Of a stretch of DNA of 52,519 nt, positions 28,235 to 37,546 are shown in pieces. Position numbers and translations under genes: made by a program. This DNA is from Acinetobacter sp. Its GTDB lineage: Bacteria; Pseudomonadota; Gammaproteobacteria; Pseudomonadales; Moraxellaceae. The number at the start of each line of letters is the position of its first letter. Position 1 is the first letter of the stretch. The notes below the pieces were generated by a model. It saw nothing but the letters and a program-made list of their open reading frames with translations, searched no databases and was not told the origin of the DNA. The stretch covers positions 1 through 52,519 of the forward strand of contig SSHE01000057.1 in the NCBI GenBank assembly GCA_008017315.1, in the 5' to 3' direction.

Positions 28235-30994
28235 TTAATGTGCCTCATCCCAATTTTTACCTTGACCGATATCCACAATTAACGGTACAGACAAAGTCAT
28301 GACATTTTGCATGGTATCTTTGATGATGGGTACGATTTCATTGATATAATCGGTATCGACTTCAAATACCAATTCGTCATGTACTTGTAACAGTAATAAC
28401 CCACGCTTTGGGTCAATTTTTTGTTCGATTGCAATCATGGCAAGTTTGATAATGTCGGCAGCACTGCCTTGGAGTGGTGCATTAATGGCAGCACGTTCGG
28501 CGGCTTTTCTGAGCATGACATTACGTGCATCAATATCAGGGGTATAAAGACGACGACCTAATAAGGTTTGTACAAAACCTTGCTCGTGTGCAAGCTGCCG
28601 TGTGCGTTGCATATAGTCATAAATGCCAGGATAGCGGTGGAAATATTGTTTGATATAGCTTTGTGATTCTTCACGCGTAAAACCAAGCTGACGAATCAAG
28701 CCAAATTCTGACATGCCATAGAGTAAACCAAAGTTTACCGCTTTGGCTTGACGGCGTTGGTCTGATGTAACATCTTCAAGAGCAATGCCTAATACTTCTG
28801 CTGCTGTGGCTTGGTGAATATCTTTCCCTTCGAGGAAGGCTTGGGTTAATGCCTCATCCTGTGAAAAATGTGCCATCAAGCGTAATTCAATCTGTGAATA
28901 GTCGGCAGCGAGCAGTACCCGACCTTCAGGGGCGATAAAGGCTTGACGGATTTGTCGCCCGATAGCCCCACGAATGGGAATATTTTGCAGATTTGGATCG
29001 GAGGAGGAGAGTCGTCCTGTGGTGGTGACCGCCTGATGGTAGCTGGTATGCACTCGGCAGGTTGCGGTATCTGCCTGTTCGACTAGACGGTCGGTATAGG
29101 TACTTTTGAGCTTTGCCAGTGTGCGGTAGTCCAGAATCAGTTGCGTAATAGGATGGTCAATTTTTTCCAGTACCGACTCGCTGGTACTATATTGCCCCGT
29201 AGCGGTTTTTTTACCGCCTTTGATGGCGAGTTTATCAAACAAGATTTCGCCGACTTGTTTTGGTGAAGCGATATTAAATGGCTGTCCTGCCATTGCAATG
29301 GCTTGTTGCTCAAACTTTTGCATATCTTGGTCAAATTCGGTACTTAACTGATGTAGAAAAGCTGGATTGAGTTGAATGCCTCGTGTTTCCATACTGGTGA
29401 GGACTTGGGCAGCATGAAGTTCAACACGTTCTAATAATCGTTTGAGTTCTGGTGTTTCTGTTAGTTTCGTCGATAACACTTCATATAGGCGATAGGTAAT
29501 ATGAGCATCTTCACAGGCATAAGGTGCAGCAATATCTAAAGAAATTTGGTAAAAGCTCAGTTGTTTTACACCTTTACCTGCAATTTGTTCAAATGTGGTG
29601 GTCATGTGACCAAGATAAACACGTGCCACATCATCCATATTATGTCGGGTTGCCGATGGGTTGAGTACATAAGAGGCCAGCATGCTATCAAATAGCCAGC
29701 CTTTGAGCTGAATGCCATGATTGGCAAAGATATGGGCATCATATTTTAGGTGATGTCCAATTTTTCCAACCGTAGGATTTTCCAAAATTGGTTTGAGTTG
29801 TGCCAGAATCTGTTCACGATTGAGTTGCTGTGGTGCATCCATATAATCGTGGGTAAATGGCACATAATAGGCATCTTTAGCATCAAAAGCGACCGATAAA
29901 CCGACCATTTCGGCAATACGATAGTCCAGACTGGTGGTTTCGGTATCAATGGCAAAATGACTGGCATTTTGCAAGCGTGTCCATAATTGTTCCCAATGGC
30001 TCGTGGTGAGCACCGTGTGAAACAGAGGTTGCTGAGATACATTTTCTGACGGATTGAGTGCTGTATGTTCATGGCTTGCCATTTCAACCGATGGCGATTG
30101 GGCAAGACTATGATTCGCTTGGTGATTATTGCTGTTGTTCGGATTGTTGGGGTGTTCTAATGATTGTAATTGGGTTCGAAATTCCAACTCGGTATAGAGT
30201 CGCTTCAACTCATGGACATTGGGATCGCTGAGTTTTAAATCATCCCATGTCAGGCTTAAATCTAGTCCTGTGATGATGGTTGCCAATTGGTGATCGACTT
30301 TAATATTATCCTGATGGTTTTTTAGATTTTGCCCAACTTTACCTTTAATATTGTCGGCATTGGCAAGAATATTTTGCAATGAACCATATTCATTGAGCAG
30401 TTTGGCGGCGGTTTTTGCTCCTACACCGGGTACGCCCATAATCCCATCGGAAGCATCCCCCATAAGGGTGAGATAATCGACAATTTGATGCGGATGTACC
30501 CCAAATTTTTCAAATACGCCTGCCTCGTCTAAGGTACGCTCTTTAAAACTATCTTCCAGCGTGACATGCGGATTGACTAATTGTGCCATGTCTTTGTCAC
30601 CTGTGGAAATCAGCACTTGATGCCCTTCGGCCAAAGCCCGATGGGTGAGTGTACCGATAATATCATCGGCTTCTACCCCTGCAAGGCTATACAGTGGAAT
30701 CCCCAAAGCTCGAATCAGGGCGTGCAAGTAGGGGATTTGCTCCGCCAATTCCTCGGGCATACTTGGGCGGTCACCTTTGTAAATTGGTGAAAGTTCATGG
30801 CGAAAGGTGGGTTCTGGTGTATCAAAAATCACTGCCATGTGGGTGGGTTGAACTCGACGCATGAGTTTCTGAATGGCAGCACTTGCACCACGAACTGCAT
30901 TGGTATGTAAACCTTGTGAGGTCGTAAGCGGGGGAATCGCATGAAATGCCCGAAATAAAAAATAAGACCCATCAACCAATACAAATGGTGGCAT
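28235..30994 (-). CDS. polA: DNA polymerase I
   Basis: A 919-residue three-domain repair and Okazaki-fragment polymerase. The 5' nuclease domain (about 1-290) carries VLVDGSYFLFRAFHA and GVEADDIIGTLTHRA. A low-complexity Asn/His-rich linker (about 295-345) precedes the 3'-5' exonuclease domain, whose DTETTSLDY, HHLKYDAHIF and YACEDAHIT motifs keep the catalytic acids, so proofreading appears intact. The polymerase domain has DYSQIELRLMAHFS (motif A), RRQAKAVNFGLLYGMS (motif B) and LLQVHDELVFEV (motif C). The ATG at 30994 (MPPFVLVDG) is chosen over a longer frame from 31051. It is a single-gene unit. Confidence 0.96.
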   Translation of the reverse strand: MPPFVLVDGSYFLFRAFHAIPPLTTSQGLHTNAVRGASAAIQKLMRRVQPTHMAVIFDTPEPTFRHELSPIYKGDRPSMPEELAEQIPYLHALIRALGIPLYSLAGVEADDIIGTLTHRALAEGHQVLISTGDKDMAQLVNPHVTLEDSFKERTLDEAGVFEKFGVHPHQIVDYLTLMGDASDGIMGVPGVGAKTAAKLLNEYGSLQNILANADNIKGKVGQNLKNHQDNIKVDHQLATIITGLDLSLTWDDLKLSDPNVHELKRLYTELEFRTQLQSLEHPNNPNNSNNHQANHSLAQSPSVEMASHEHTALNPSENVSQQPLFHTVLTTSHWEQLWTRLQNASHFAIDTETTSLDYRIAEMVGLSVAFDAKDAYYVPFTHDYMDAPQQLNREQILAQLKPILENPTVGKIGHHLKYDAHIFANHGIQLKGWLFDSMLASYVLNPSATRHNMDDVARVYLGHMTTTFEQIAGKGVKQLSFYQISLDIAAPYACEDAHITYRLYEVLSTKLTETPELKRLLERVELHAAQVLTSMETRGIQLNPAFLHQLSTEFDQDMQKFEQQAIAMAGQPFNIASPKQVGEILFDKLAIKGGKKTATGQYSTSESVLEKIDHPITQLILDYRTLAKLKSTYTDRLVEQADTATCRVHTSYHQAVTTTGRLSSSDPNLQNIPIRGAIGRQIRQAFIAPEGRVLLAADYSQIELRLMAHFSQDEALTQAFLEGKDIHQATAAEVLGIALEDVTSDQRRQAKAVNFGLLYGMSEFGLIRQLGFTREESQSYIKQYFHRYPGIYDYMQRTRQLAHEQGFVQTLLGRRLYTPDIDARNVMLRKAAERAAINAPLQGSAADIIKLAMIAIEQKIDPKRGLLLLQVHDELVFEVDTDYINEIVPIIKDTMQNVMTLSVPLIVDIGQGKNWDEAH

Positions 30995-31099
30995 GATATG
31001 TTTCCAGTACAGCAATTTATCTTGTGCATAGTGTACTGATGGATGGCACAACTGTAAAACGATACCGCATATTATAAAAATGCAAGACGTGGTAAATTG

Positions 31100-33886
31100 A
31101 TGTCAGGAAAAATTAGAATTGTGAACATCATGCAACAACATCATAGATCTTTAGTGAGGATGCCACAGTCTTTATGGGCAAGGGTCATACTGGTTTTATT
31201 GGGATTGGGCTTGTTATGGCAGGTGATTATCGGTCAGCAGGTCGATATGTGGGGATTCGTTGTGGGTATGATGGCCACGATAGCGATTGCCAATAGTTTT
31301 GAAAATCAGCAACAGCAAATTTATCGACTACATCAGCAAATTTTTGACCTTGAACAACAAATCAAGCAGGGTGAAATTCAGACAACGCATACGCCACAAG
31401 TACCAGTCCAACCCATATTTGTACCCAATATCGCAGCACAAGAACCTTATATAGTACAGGGTAGTGCATCAGTGCCAGTATCAGAGCCAGAATTGAACTG
31501 TCCAGAACCTCAGCCTGAACAGCACAAAGAACTTCAGGTCATGACTTCGCTTTGGGATGCAGCACTGAATTGGTTTAAGGGTGGCAATAGCATTGTGCGT
31601 ATTGCGGTGGTGATTCTGCTGATAGGCGTGATTTTATTGTTACGGTTTGCCAGTGAATATTGGCAACTGACACTGTCTGCAAAAATGGCAGGGGTAGCAT
31701 TGGGTGGTTTTGCCTTAATAGGACTAGGTTATGTACTACGGCAAAAACGCTTTGATTATGCGATCAGCCTGCAAGGGGCAGGTCTGGGCATTGTGTTTTT
31801 AGTCTTATTTAGTAGCTACCATCTTGGTGTAATCCAGTCGATTGGGCTGAGTTATGCAGGATTGATGGCACTGCTTGCTGGGACATTGTTACTCGCTTTA
31901 CGACAAAATGCCCTGATTTTGGCATTTATTGCTTTGGGCAGTGGTTTTATTGCCCCATTTATTTTAAATACAGGTAGCAATGATATTCCTGCATTGATGG
32001 CATATTATTTTGCCTTAAATACTGCATTGGCCGTGATTGCATGGTTTAAACCGTGGCGGATTTTAAATACCATTGCATTGCTCATGACCTTTGGGATTGG
32101 TGGGTTTGCGATTTGGTTGAATGCCGAACCTGCACAGTATTTGCAATTAAGTTGCTGGGTTTGGGCGATTTTTACTTTATATCTGTTTATCTCGATTCGT
32201 TATAGTCAAATCATTGCCCAATTGGGGATGTCATTTAAAGATATTCCCGTGATTGATAGCACATTGATTTTTGCGACACCATTTATGGCATTTAGCTTAT
32301 ATGCAGGGTTGGTGGATTCGGATGGTTATGCTTTAAGTATTGCCAGTGGTGTTTTAGCGGTGGTCTATGTGGTGATGGGTTATGTACTGCATCAAAAATC
32401 GCAACAGCTTTCGATTTTAGCCCAGTGTTTTTATGGTCTGGGTTTGGTTTTTACTGCACTTATTCTACCGTTTGCTTTTGATGCCTATTGGACAAGTGTT
32501 GGCTGGGCCATTCATGGTGTGGTGATGATATGGTTAGGCTGGCGGTATGCGATGGCAAATGCACGCTATTTTGGTGTGGTGTTATTATTGGCAAGTGGTG
32601 TGGCAACGTTTATTAGTGCAGTATTTCATCATCAACAGGTTCTCTTTGCCAATACGGTTTTGATGTGTACGTATGCCATAGCAGCCTATTGTTTGTATTA
32701 TCCTTATCGAGAACAATCCCAGCCATTGCGTATGGCAAAGTCAATAGAAAAGATCATGGCTTATCTCTTGATAGGTTTATCCTTTGCAGTTCTTGCACCG
32801 TATCAATACGGTGAAATCGTTCGAAGTATTTTTGATAGGATACAATATAATTTTGGCTTGGCTACATTATTATGGTATCTCATTTTAACTTTAGCTTATT
32901 GGCTGAAAGAAAAAACCTTTCATAAAGAATGGGGTTTTATTAGTGCAATCATATTATTTTTAACCGCAATCGGTGCAAAAGGTATTTTATTATCTACACA
33001 AGGATTGGGGGATTTTTATCTTCATGCAATCGAGCTGGATGCTGCAAAGAAATTAGCTTTGGTTTGGGATAGTACAGTATGGTGTTTCTCATTTTGGCTG
33101 TATATACGCTATATTCAATCCGCCACAACAGAAATATATAAACTCGTCCAGCAGGTTTTAATGGTTTTAGCAATAGGTATGCTGGCAATGTTAGGCAGTA
33201 TTTGGTCGGCTGCCCCTGTATCTTTAGTTTTATTGGTGGTCTTACCTTTAGTGGTGTTCATTGCCAGTTTAAGAATCGAACCATTCAAAATTTTACAACC
33301 ACTGTGGATAGGCAATCTGGGGGTGATGGTTTTAGGTTTAAGCTGGTTGTGGGTGACATCTATGACCGATGCTGGTGATGGGAAAATGGCGTATGTGATG
33401 CTGGTTAGCCCAGTCGATATGGGCAGTATTCTGGTTTTTATTCTATTATTGGCGACGATAAAACCTTATTTACTCAGTACTCAACGTGAAATTCAAATCT
33501 TTAGTGCAATCACCGTATTAACCACAGGATTATTATGCGTCAGTAGTATCATGTTGCGGATGTTACATCATTATGCCGACCTGCCGTATTGGTCAGGGCA
33601 GGCATGGGAAAATAGTACCGTACAGATGAGTTTAACCATTTTATGGGCAAGTATTGCGTTGGTGCTGACCACACTTGCCAGCCGTAAAGCATGGCGTTAT
33701 ATCTGGATGGTGGGGATTGCGGTATTGGCAGTTGTGATTGCCAAACTGATTTTCCTTGACCTATCGCATAGTCATACTTTAACTCGGATTATTTCTTTTA
33801 TTGGTAGTGGTTTGATTATGTTGGTGATTGGTTACTTTGCACCCTTACCCCCTGCACAGCGAATTGAAGATGAAACGCAAGCATAA
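31100..33886 (+). CDS. DUF2339 polytopic membrane protein
   Basis: A very hydrophobic protein of about 928 residues. A membrane anchor and a short Gln-rich coiled-coil (QQQIYRLHQQIFDLEQQIKQ) lead to a proline-rich stretch, then about two dozen predicted helices fill the rest. The region GNSIVRIAVVILLIGVILLL and the Gly-rich helices after it match DUF2339, whose function is unknown. The start may be ATG 31100 or ATG 31130 (MQQHHRSLV); neither ribosome site is decisive. It is divergent from polA. The last 17 nt overlap a small membrane-protein gene, suggesting coupled translation. Confidence 0.85.
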   Translation: MSGKIRIVNIMQQHHRSLVRMPQSLWARVILVLLGLGLLWQVIIGQQVDMWGFVVGMMATIAIANSFENQQQQIYRLHQQIFDLEQQIKQGEIQTTHTPQVPVQPIFVPNIAAQEPYIVQGSASVPVSEPELNCPEPQPEQHKELQVMTSLWDAALNWFKGGNSIVRIAVVILLIGVILLLRFASEYWQLTLSAKMAGVALGGFALIGLGYVLRQKRFDYAISLQGAGLGIVFLVLFSSYHLGVIQSIGLSYAGLMALLAGTLLLALRQNALILAFIALGSGFIAPFILNTGSNDIPALMAYYFALNTALAVIAWFKPWRILNTIALLMTFGIGGFAIWLNAEPAQYLQLSCWVWAIFTLYLFISIRYSQIIAQLGMSFKDIPVIDSTLIFATPFMAFSLYAGLVDSDGYALSIASGVLAVVYVVMGYVLHQKSQQLSILAQCFYGLGLVFTALILPFAFDAYWTSVGWAIHGVVMIWLGWRYAMANARYFGVVLLLASGVATFISAVFHHQQVLFANTVLMCTYAIAAYCLYYPYREQSQPLRMAKSIEKIMAYLLIGLSFAVLAPYQYGEIVRSIFDRIQYNFGLATLLWYLILTLAYWLKEKTFHKEWGFISAIILFLTAIGAKGILLSTQGLGDFYLHAIELDAAKKLALVWDSTVWCFSFWLYIRYIQSATTEIYKLVQQVLMVLAIGMLAMLGSIWSAAPVSLVLLVVLPLVVFIASLRIEPFKILQPLWIGNLGVMVLGLSWLWVTSMTDAGDGKMAYVMLVSPVDMGSILVFILLLATIKPYLLSTQREIQIFSAITVLTTGLLCVSSIMLRMLHHYADLPYWSGQAWENSTVQMSLTILWASIALVLTTLASRKAWRYIWMVGIAVLAVVIAKLIFLDLSHSHTLTRIISFIGSGLIMLVIGYFAPLPPAQRIEDETQA

Positions 33887-34052
33887 AATTGAGCTTGCGT
33901 TTGGGCTGCTGCTGCTTCTGCTGGTACTTTATATGTTGATGTGGGTATTTCATGGCTTCCCGACAGGGCAGTCGTCGCATGTGGCTGAATTGGCTGCATC
34001 ATCAGTTCAGCCACAATGTCAGGTACGACATGAACAGGAAGTATGTAGCTAG
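33870..34052 (+). CDS. Small single-pass membrane protein, unknown
   Basis: A 60-residue protein whose ATG lies 17 nt inside the end of the DUF2339 gene in another frame. It has a basic N-terminus (MKRKHKIE), one membrane helix (LAFGLLLLLLVLYMLMWVF) and a short outside segment with two cysteines near the end (QCQVRHEQEVCS), which could form a disulfide if periplasmic. GAAG precedes the ATG. A small overlapping gene behind a large transporter-like gene may be an accessory subunit; that is inference. Confidence 0.6.
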   Translation: MKRKHKIELAFGLLLLLLVLYMLMWVFHGFPTGQSSHVAELAASSVQPQCQVRHEQEVCS

Positions 34053-34054
34053 AT

Positions 34055-34978
34055 TTATTTCATTTCCCGTTTGATTTCTGCTTTATTGGCATAGCCATCA
34101 ACATCATCATCGGTCATGGCTAAATCCACAGGCTGATGACGCTCAACAAAACCCATTTGGGGAATCGGAATTTCGATACCATTTTCAATAAAGCCATTAC
34201 GCACACGTTCCTGCATTTCATCATGCACCTGAATATAATGCTTTTGTAATGTCCAAACGGTAAATTGTAGCTCAATGGTTGATTCACGAAAGGCGGTGAC
34301 GGTCACATTCGGGCGAGGTTCATCCAGCACGAGAGAATAACTATCGGCAACATGAATCAGCACCTGTCGGACTTTAACAATGTCTTCATGAAAATTGATA
34401 AATAGGGTAATCGGAATCCGCCGAATCGGAAAACGGGTCAGGTTATAAACAGGTGCACGAATCAGTTGTTCATTGGGGACACGGATAAAAGTATTATCCA
34501 TGGTCTGTAATTTGACCGAAAGTAAATCAATAGATAATACTTTCCCTTCAATAGTTTGCCCACGAATCAAGGTCAGCTGAATGGTATCACCCACTTCAAA
34601 TGAACCTTCACCAATTAAAAACAAACCGCTAATCAGATTGGATGCCGAAGTCTGCGAAGCAAAACCGAGAGCTACGGTTAAAATCCCAGCTGCACCTAGA
34701 AAGACACTGAGTTTAAAACCGGCTTCTCTTAGACTGGCAATCAAAAACAGGATAAAAATAAAATAAAAAATCCCTCGCCGCCAAATCAAACGCTGATGTA
34801 AATTTAAACGTGAACCAATCGTCGCACTAAAAGTATTGCTTAATAATCGGGCAATAAAAAAACCAAAGACTGCGAAAAAGACCGCAACCAAAATTTCTTG
34901 AAAACGCTCGGTATGCAGGCTAATCCCCATACTTTTAAACGTTTCGGTGAATTGCTGGACAAAGGATGATTCAGCCAT
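34055..34978 (-). CDS. Small-conductance mechanosensitive channel (MscS family)
   Basis: A 307-residue inner-membrane channel that releases solutes on hypo-osmotic shock. Three N-terminal membrane helices end in the pore-lining TM3 (FLGAAGILTVALGFASQTSASNLISGLFLIGEG). The beta-domain follows (FEVGDTIQLTLIRGQTIEGKVLSIDLLSVKLQTMDNTFIRVPNEQL), then the C-terminal alpha/beta domain. The acidic tail (MTDDDVDGYANKAEIKREMK) is not part of the core. An uncharacterised gene ends 9 nt upstream and the two are surely co-transcribed. The convergent small membrane-protein gene stops 2 nt away, with no terminator between. Confidence 0.93.
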   Translation of the reverse strand: MAESSFVQQFTETFKSMGISLHTERFQEILVAVFFAVFGFFIARLLSNTFSATIGSRLNLHQRLIWRRGIFYFIFILFLIASLREAGFKLSVFLGAAGILTVALGFASQTSASNLISGLFLIGEGSFEVGDTIQLTLIRGQTIEGKVLSIDLLSVKLQTMDNTFIRVPNEQLIRAPVYNLTRFPIRRIPITLFINFHEDIVKVRQVLIHVADSYSLVLDEPRPNVTVTAFRESTIELQFTVWTLQKHYIQVHDEMQERVRNGFIENGIEIPIPQMGFVERHQPVDLAMTDDDVDGYANKAEIKREMK

Positions 34979-34987
34979 ATTGCCCCC

Positions 34988-35809
34988 TCAAAATAAAGAT
35001 TCAAACATATTGGTAATAAAACCTGCACTTTCAATACGGGCAGGTTGCACAAAAGTCACTTGACCTGCCATGGGTGGGGTGCGAGTTTCAATACGAATAC
35101 GAGGTGGGCGACCAAGGGTTTCCTGAAAGACGTTAATTTCCGATGTCCATAAACGCCCAGTATCTTCGCTATGAAACAAAGGTAAAGAAGGTACAGGGAC
35201 ATTTATTCGTTCCAGCCGCATTTGCTGATGACTGTCATTATAAAAATGAATCGGTGTAATGGCTCGAAAGGCACGAGGGCGTAACAGGTTTAATTCCGTA
35301 CGTCCATCGACAGGCGTGGCATAACAGACTTGTCCCATCATACGGTCAATCCCGAACCAAGTATCTTTGGGCTGAATCACAGGAAAATCAAATAAAGGCG
35401 TGCGTTGATTATCAATAAATCCACAAATCCATAATGGCGTACTAATAAATAACGACGTGCGTTGTCCAGCAGGAATATAAATCGGCTGCACAGGTTTAAT
35501 CACCACACTACGGTCAGCCAAACGAGGCATAAGAAAAAATTGTTCCCCAGTCTGATTAAACATATAACGCTCAAACTTACTGGGTTGTGGAAATGCCATT
35601 GCATTATCCAGTATTTTCCAATCCTGTTGCCCTTCGTGCTGATGTAAAGGGCGATGATATTCAATCCGCCATTCTTTTGCATTGCGGATCAGACGAAAAT
35701 ACAATGAACCAAATTGCCACGAATAAGCTTGATTTAAGGAAAAGTGTAATTCACCCCACCATTTTAAAGGGGCTTTGCTGTGTTCGATAGAATCTTGTCG
35801 GTCTAACAT
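34988..35809 (-). CDS. Uncharacterised soluble protein upstream of mscS (possibly DUF432)
   Basis: A 273-residue protein without signal peptide or membrane helix. It is rich in aromatic residues and predicted beta structure: KWWGELHFSLNQAYSWQFG, then GQRTSLFISTPLWICGF and TWFGIDRMMGQVCYATP. The gene is immediately upstream of mscS with 9 nt between, so the two form an operon. I believe DUF432 proteins are found next to mechanosensitive channels in related bacteria, but I cannot confirm the family from sequence alone. A role in controlling or assembling the channel is only suggested by position. Confidence 0.8.
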   Translation of the reverse strand: MLDRQDSIEHSKAPLKWWGELHFSLNQAYSWQFGSLYFRLIRNAKEWRIEYHRPLHQHEGQQDWKILDNAMAFPQPSKFERYMFNQTGEQFFLMPRLADRSVVIKPVQPIYIPAGQRTSLFISTPLWICGFIDNQRTPLFDFPVIQPKDTWFGIDRMMGQVCYATPVDGRTELNLLRPRAFRAITPIHFYNDSHQQMRLERINVPVPSLPLFHSEDTGRLWTSEINVFQETLGRPPRIRIETRTPPMAGQVTFVQPARIESAGFITNMFESLF

Positions 35810-35903
35810 GGGACTTGCTAAATATACGCTAATTTTATCTTCACCTTATAGCATAGTTCCAATATACTCAAGCTAGCTTAATTCTTATTTTTTGCCTATT
35901 GTT

Positions 35904-37388
35904 ATGTTTAGACCAATACAAATTCCATATAGTTTTGCCAAGCGTCATGGCGTGTTATTGCAGTTCGATGGCGATAACACCACAATTTTGCGTTGTCAGG
36001 ACACACCGTTTGAAGCCTTGCAGGAAGCTCGCCGTTTTCTCGGACGTACAGCAGATTACCAAATGGTTAGTGAACAAGATTTCCAGAAAATGCTCAGTGC
36101 TGCATTTGCAGGCGATACAGGCGAATCGCAACAGGTTGCCGCAGGTTTGGAAGACCATCCTGATTTACTCAGCCTTGCCGATCAAGTGCCTGAAACCGAA
36201 GATTTAATGGATCAAGAAGATGATGCTCCGATTGTACGTTTAATCAATGCTTTATTGTCCGAAGCCATTCGAGTCGGGGCATCGGATATTCATGTCGAAG
36301 TGTTTGAAAAACGGTTATCCGTGCGTTTACGTGTGGATGGGCAGCTACGGGAGATTGTCCAGCCACGTCGAGAGCTTGCACCGCTGCTGGTTTCTCGTAT
36401 CAAAGTCATGGCAAAACTGGATATTGCCGAAAAACGTATCCCACAAGATGGGCGTATTTCCTTACGTTTGGCAGGGCGTGAAGTCGATGTGCGTGTGTCC
36501 ACTTTGCCATCATCGCATGGCGAACGTGTGGTGATGCGTTTGTTAGATAAACAAGCAGGGCGTTTAAATATGAGTCATCTCGGTTTGATGGCGGATGATT
36601 ATGAACGCCTAAAATATCTAGTACATCGCCCACACGGCATTATTTTGGTCACAGGGCCAACAGGTTCAGGGAAAACCACCACGCTGTACGCTGCACTTTC
36701 CGACCTCAATGACAATACTCGTAATATCCTCACTGCCGAAGACCCGATTGAATATCAATTGGAAGGGATTGGACAAACACAAGTCAATACCAAAGTGGAT
36801 ATGACCTTTGCTCGTGCCTTAAAAGCCATGCTACGCCAAGATCCTGATGTGGTGATGGTCGGGGAAATTCGTGATTTGGAAACCGCAGAAATTGCGGTAC
36901 AGGCTTCTTTAACTGGTCACTTGGTGTTGTCCACACTACATACCAATACAGCGATTGGGGCAGTCACACGTTTAAAAGATATGGGGATTGAACCATTTCT
37001 GTTATCCAGTTCGTTGATTGGTGTGGTGGCACAGCGTCTGGTGCGGACATTGTGTCAAAAATGTGTGACATGGCAGGATGCAGATGAGTTTGAGCAGCAG
37101 CTTTTTACCCAGATACATACAGAGAAGACTTTCAAATTACCACATCCTATGGGTTGTGAACACTGCAATCAGACAGGTTTTACAGGGCGTACAGCGATTT
37201 ATGAAGTTGTGCCGATTGATGAGCAAATGCGGCGTTTGATTCATGGTAATGCGGCCGAGTATGAGCTGGAAACCTATGCTCGTAAACAATCGCCCTCGAT
37301 TCGATTGGATGGCCTAAGAAAAGTTTTGGCAGGAAAAACTACACTGGAAGAAGTGCTACGAGTGACCAATCAGGAAGATGTGGTTTAG
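35904..37388 (+). CDS. gspE: Type II secretion ATPase GspE
   Basis: A 494-residue cytoplasmic motor ATPase for pseudopilus assembly. The N-terminal GspE N1 domain is followed by the N2 region (about 110-210) with the Asp-rich ASDIHVE box. The ATPase core has Walker A (GPTGSGKTTTLY), the His box (STLHTN), Walker B (DVVMVGEIRD) and the tetra-Cys zinc motif CQKC...CEHC that separates GspE/PilB proteins from PilT. The final region AIYEVVPIDEQMRRLIH is standard. The ATG at 35904 (MFRPIQIPYSF) is preferred to TTG 35892. Its similarity is to GspE rather than PilB by length (PilB about 560-570). No other gsp gene is adjacent; scattered gsp loci are known in Acinetobacter. Confidence 0.88.
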   Translation: MFRPIQIPYSFAKRHGVLLQFDGDNTTILRCQDTPFEALQEARRFLGRTADYQMVSEQDFQKMLSAAFAGDTGESQQVAAGLEDHPDLLSLADQVPETEDLMDQEDDAPIVRLINALLSEAIRVGASDIHVEVFEKRLSVRLRVDGQLREIVQPRRELAPLLVSRIKVMAKLDIAEKRIPQDGRISLRLAGREVDVRVSTLPSSHGERVVMRLLDKQAGRLNMSHLGLMADDYERLKYLVHRPHGIILVTGPTGSGKTTTLYAALSDLNDNTRNILTAEDPIEYQLEGIGQTQVNTKVDMTFARALKAMLRQDPDVVMVGEIRDLETAEIAVQASLTGHLVLSTLHTNTAIGAVTRLKDMGIEPFLLSSSLIGVVAQRLVRTLCQKCVTWQDADEFEQQLFTQIHTEKTFKLPHPMGCEHCNQTGFTGRTAIYEVVPIDEQMRRLIHGNAAEYELETYARKQSPSIRLDGLRKVLAGKTTLEEVLRVTNQEDVV

Positions 37389-37409
37389 TTGTTGTATTTT
37401 TACCCAATT

Positions 37410-37445
37410 CAATATAGCAACTCATTTGAGTTGCTATATTTTTAG
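37410..37445 (+). terminator. Intrinsic terminator of gspE
   Basis: ATATAGCAACTCA-TT-TGAGTTGCTATATTTTT, a near-perfect 12-bp stem with T run, about 22 nt after the gspE stop. Confidence 0.9.
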
Positions 37446-37497
37446 AATAACTAAAATGAGTTGTATAGATGTTTAGGTATCATAATGGTTCAGTCTA

Positions 37498-37527
37498 TGT
37501 AGTGGTCTAATTTTTTTGACCACTACA
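37498..37527. repeat. Back-to-back IS-type ends (TGTAGTGGTC inverted pair)
   Basis: TGTAGTGGTC-TAATTTTTTT-GACCACTACA, a perfect 10-bp inverted repeat. The same 10-mer followed by an A-rich stretch recurs at 43790 and 50354. It begins TG and ends CA as do many insertion-sequence ends. It also lies 20 nt from the fimL-like stop and might help terminate it. Confidence 0.55.
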
Positions 37528-37546
37528 GAATAACCAACTGAACGAT

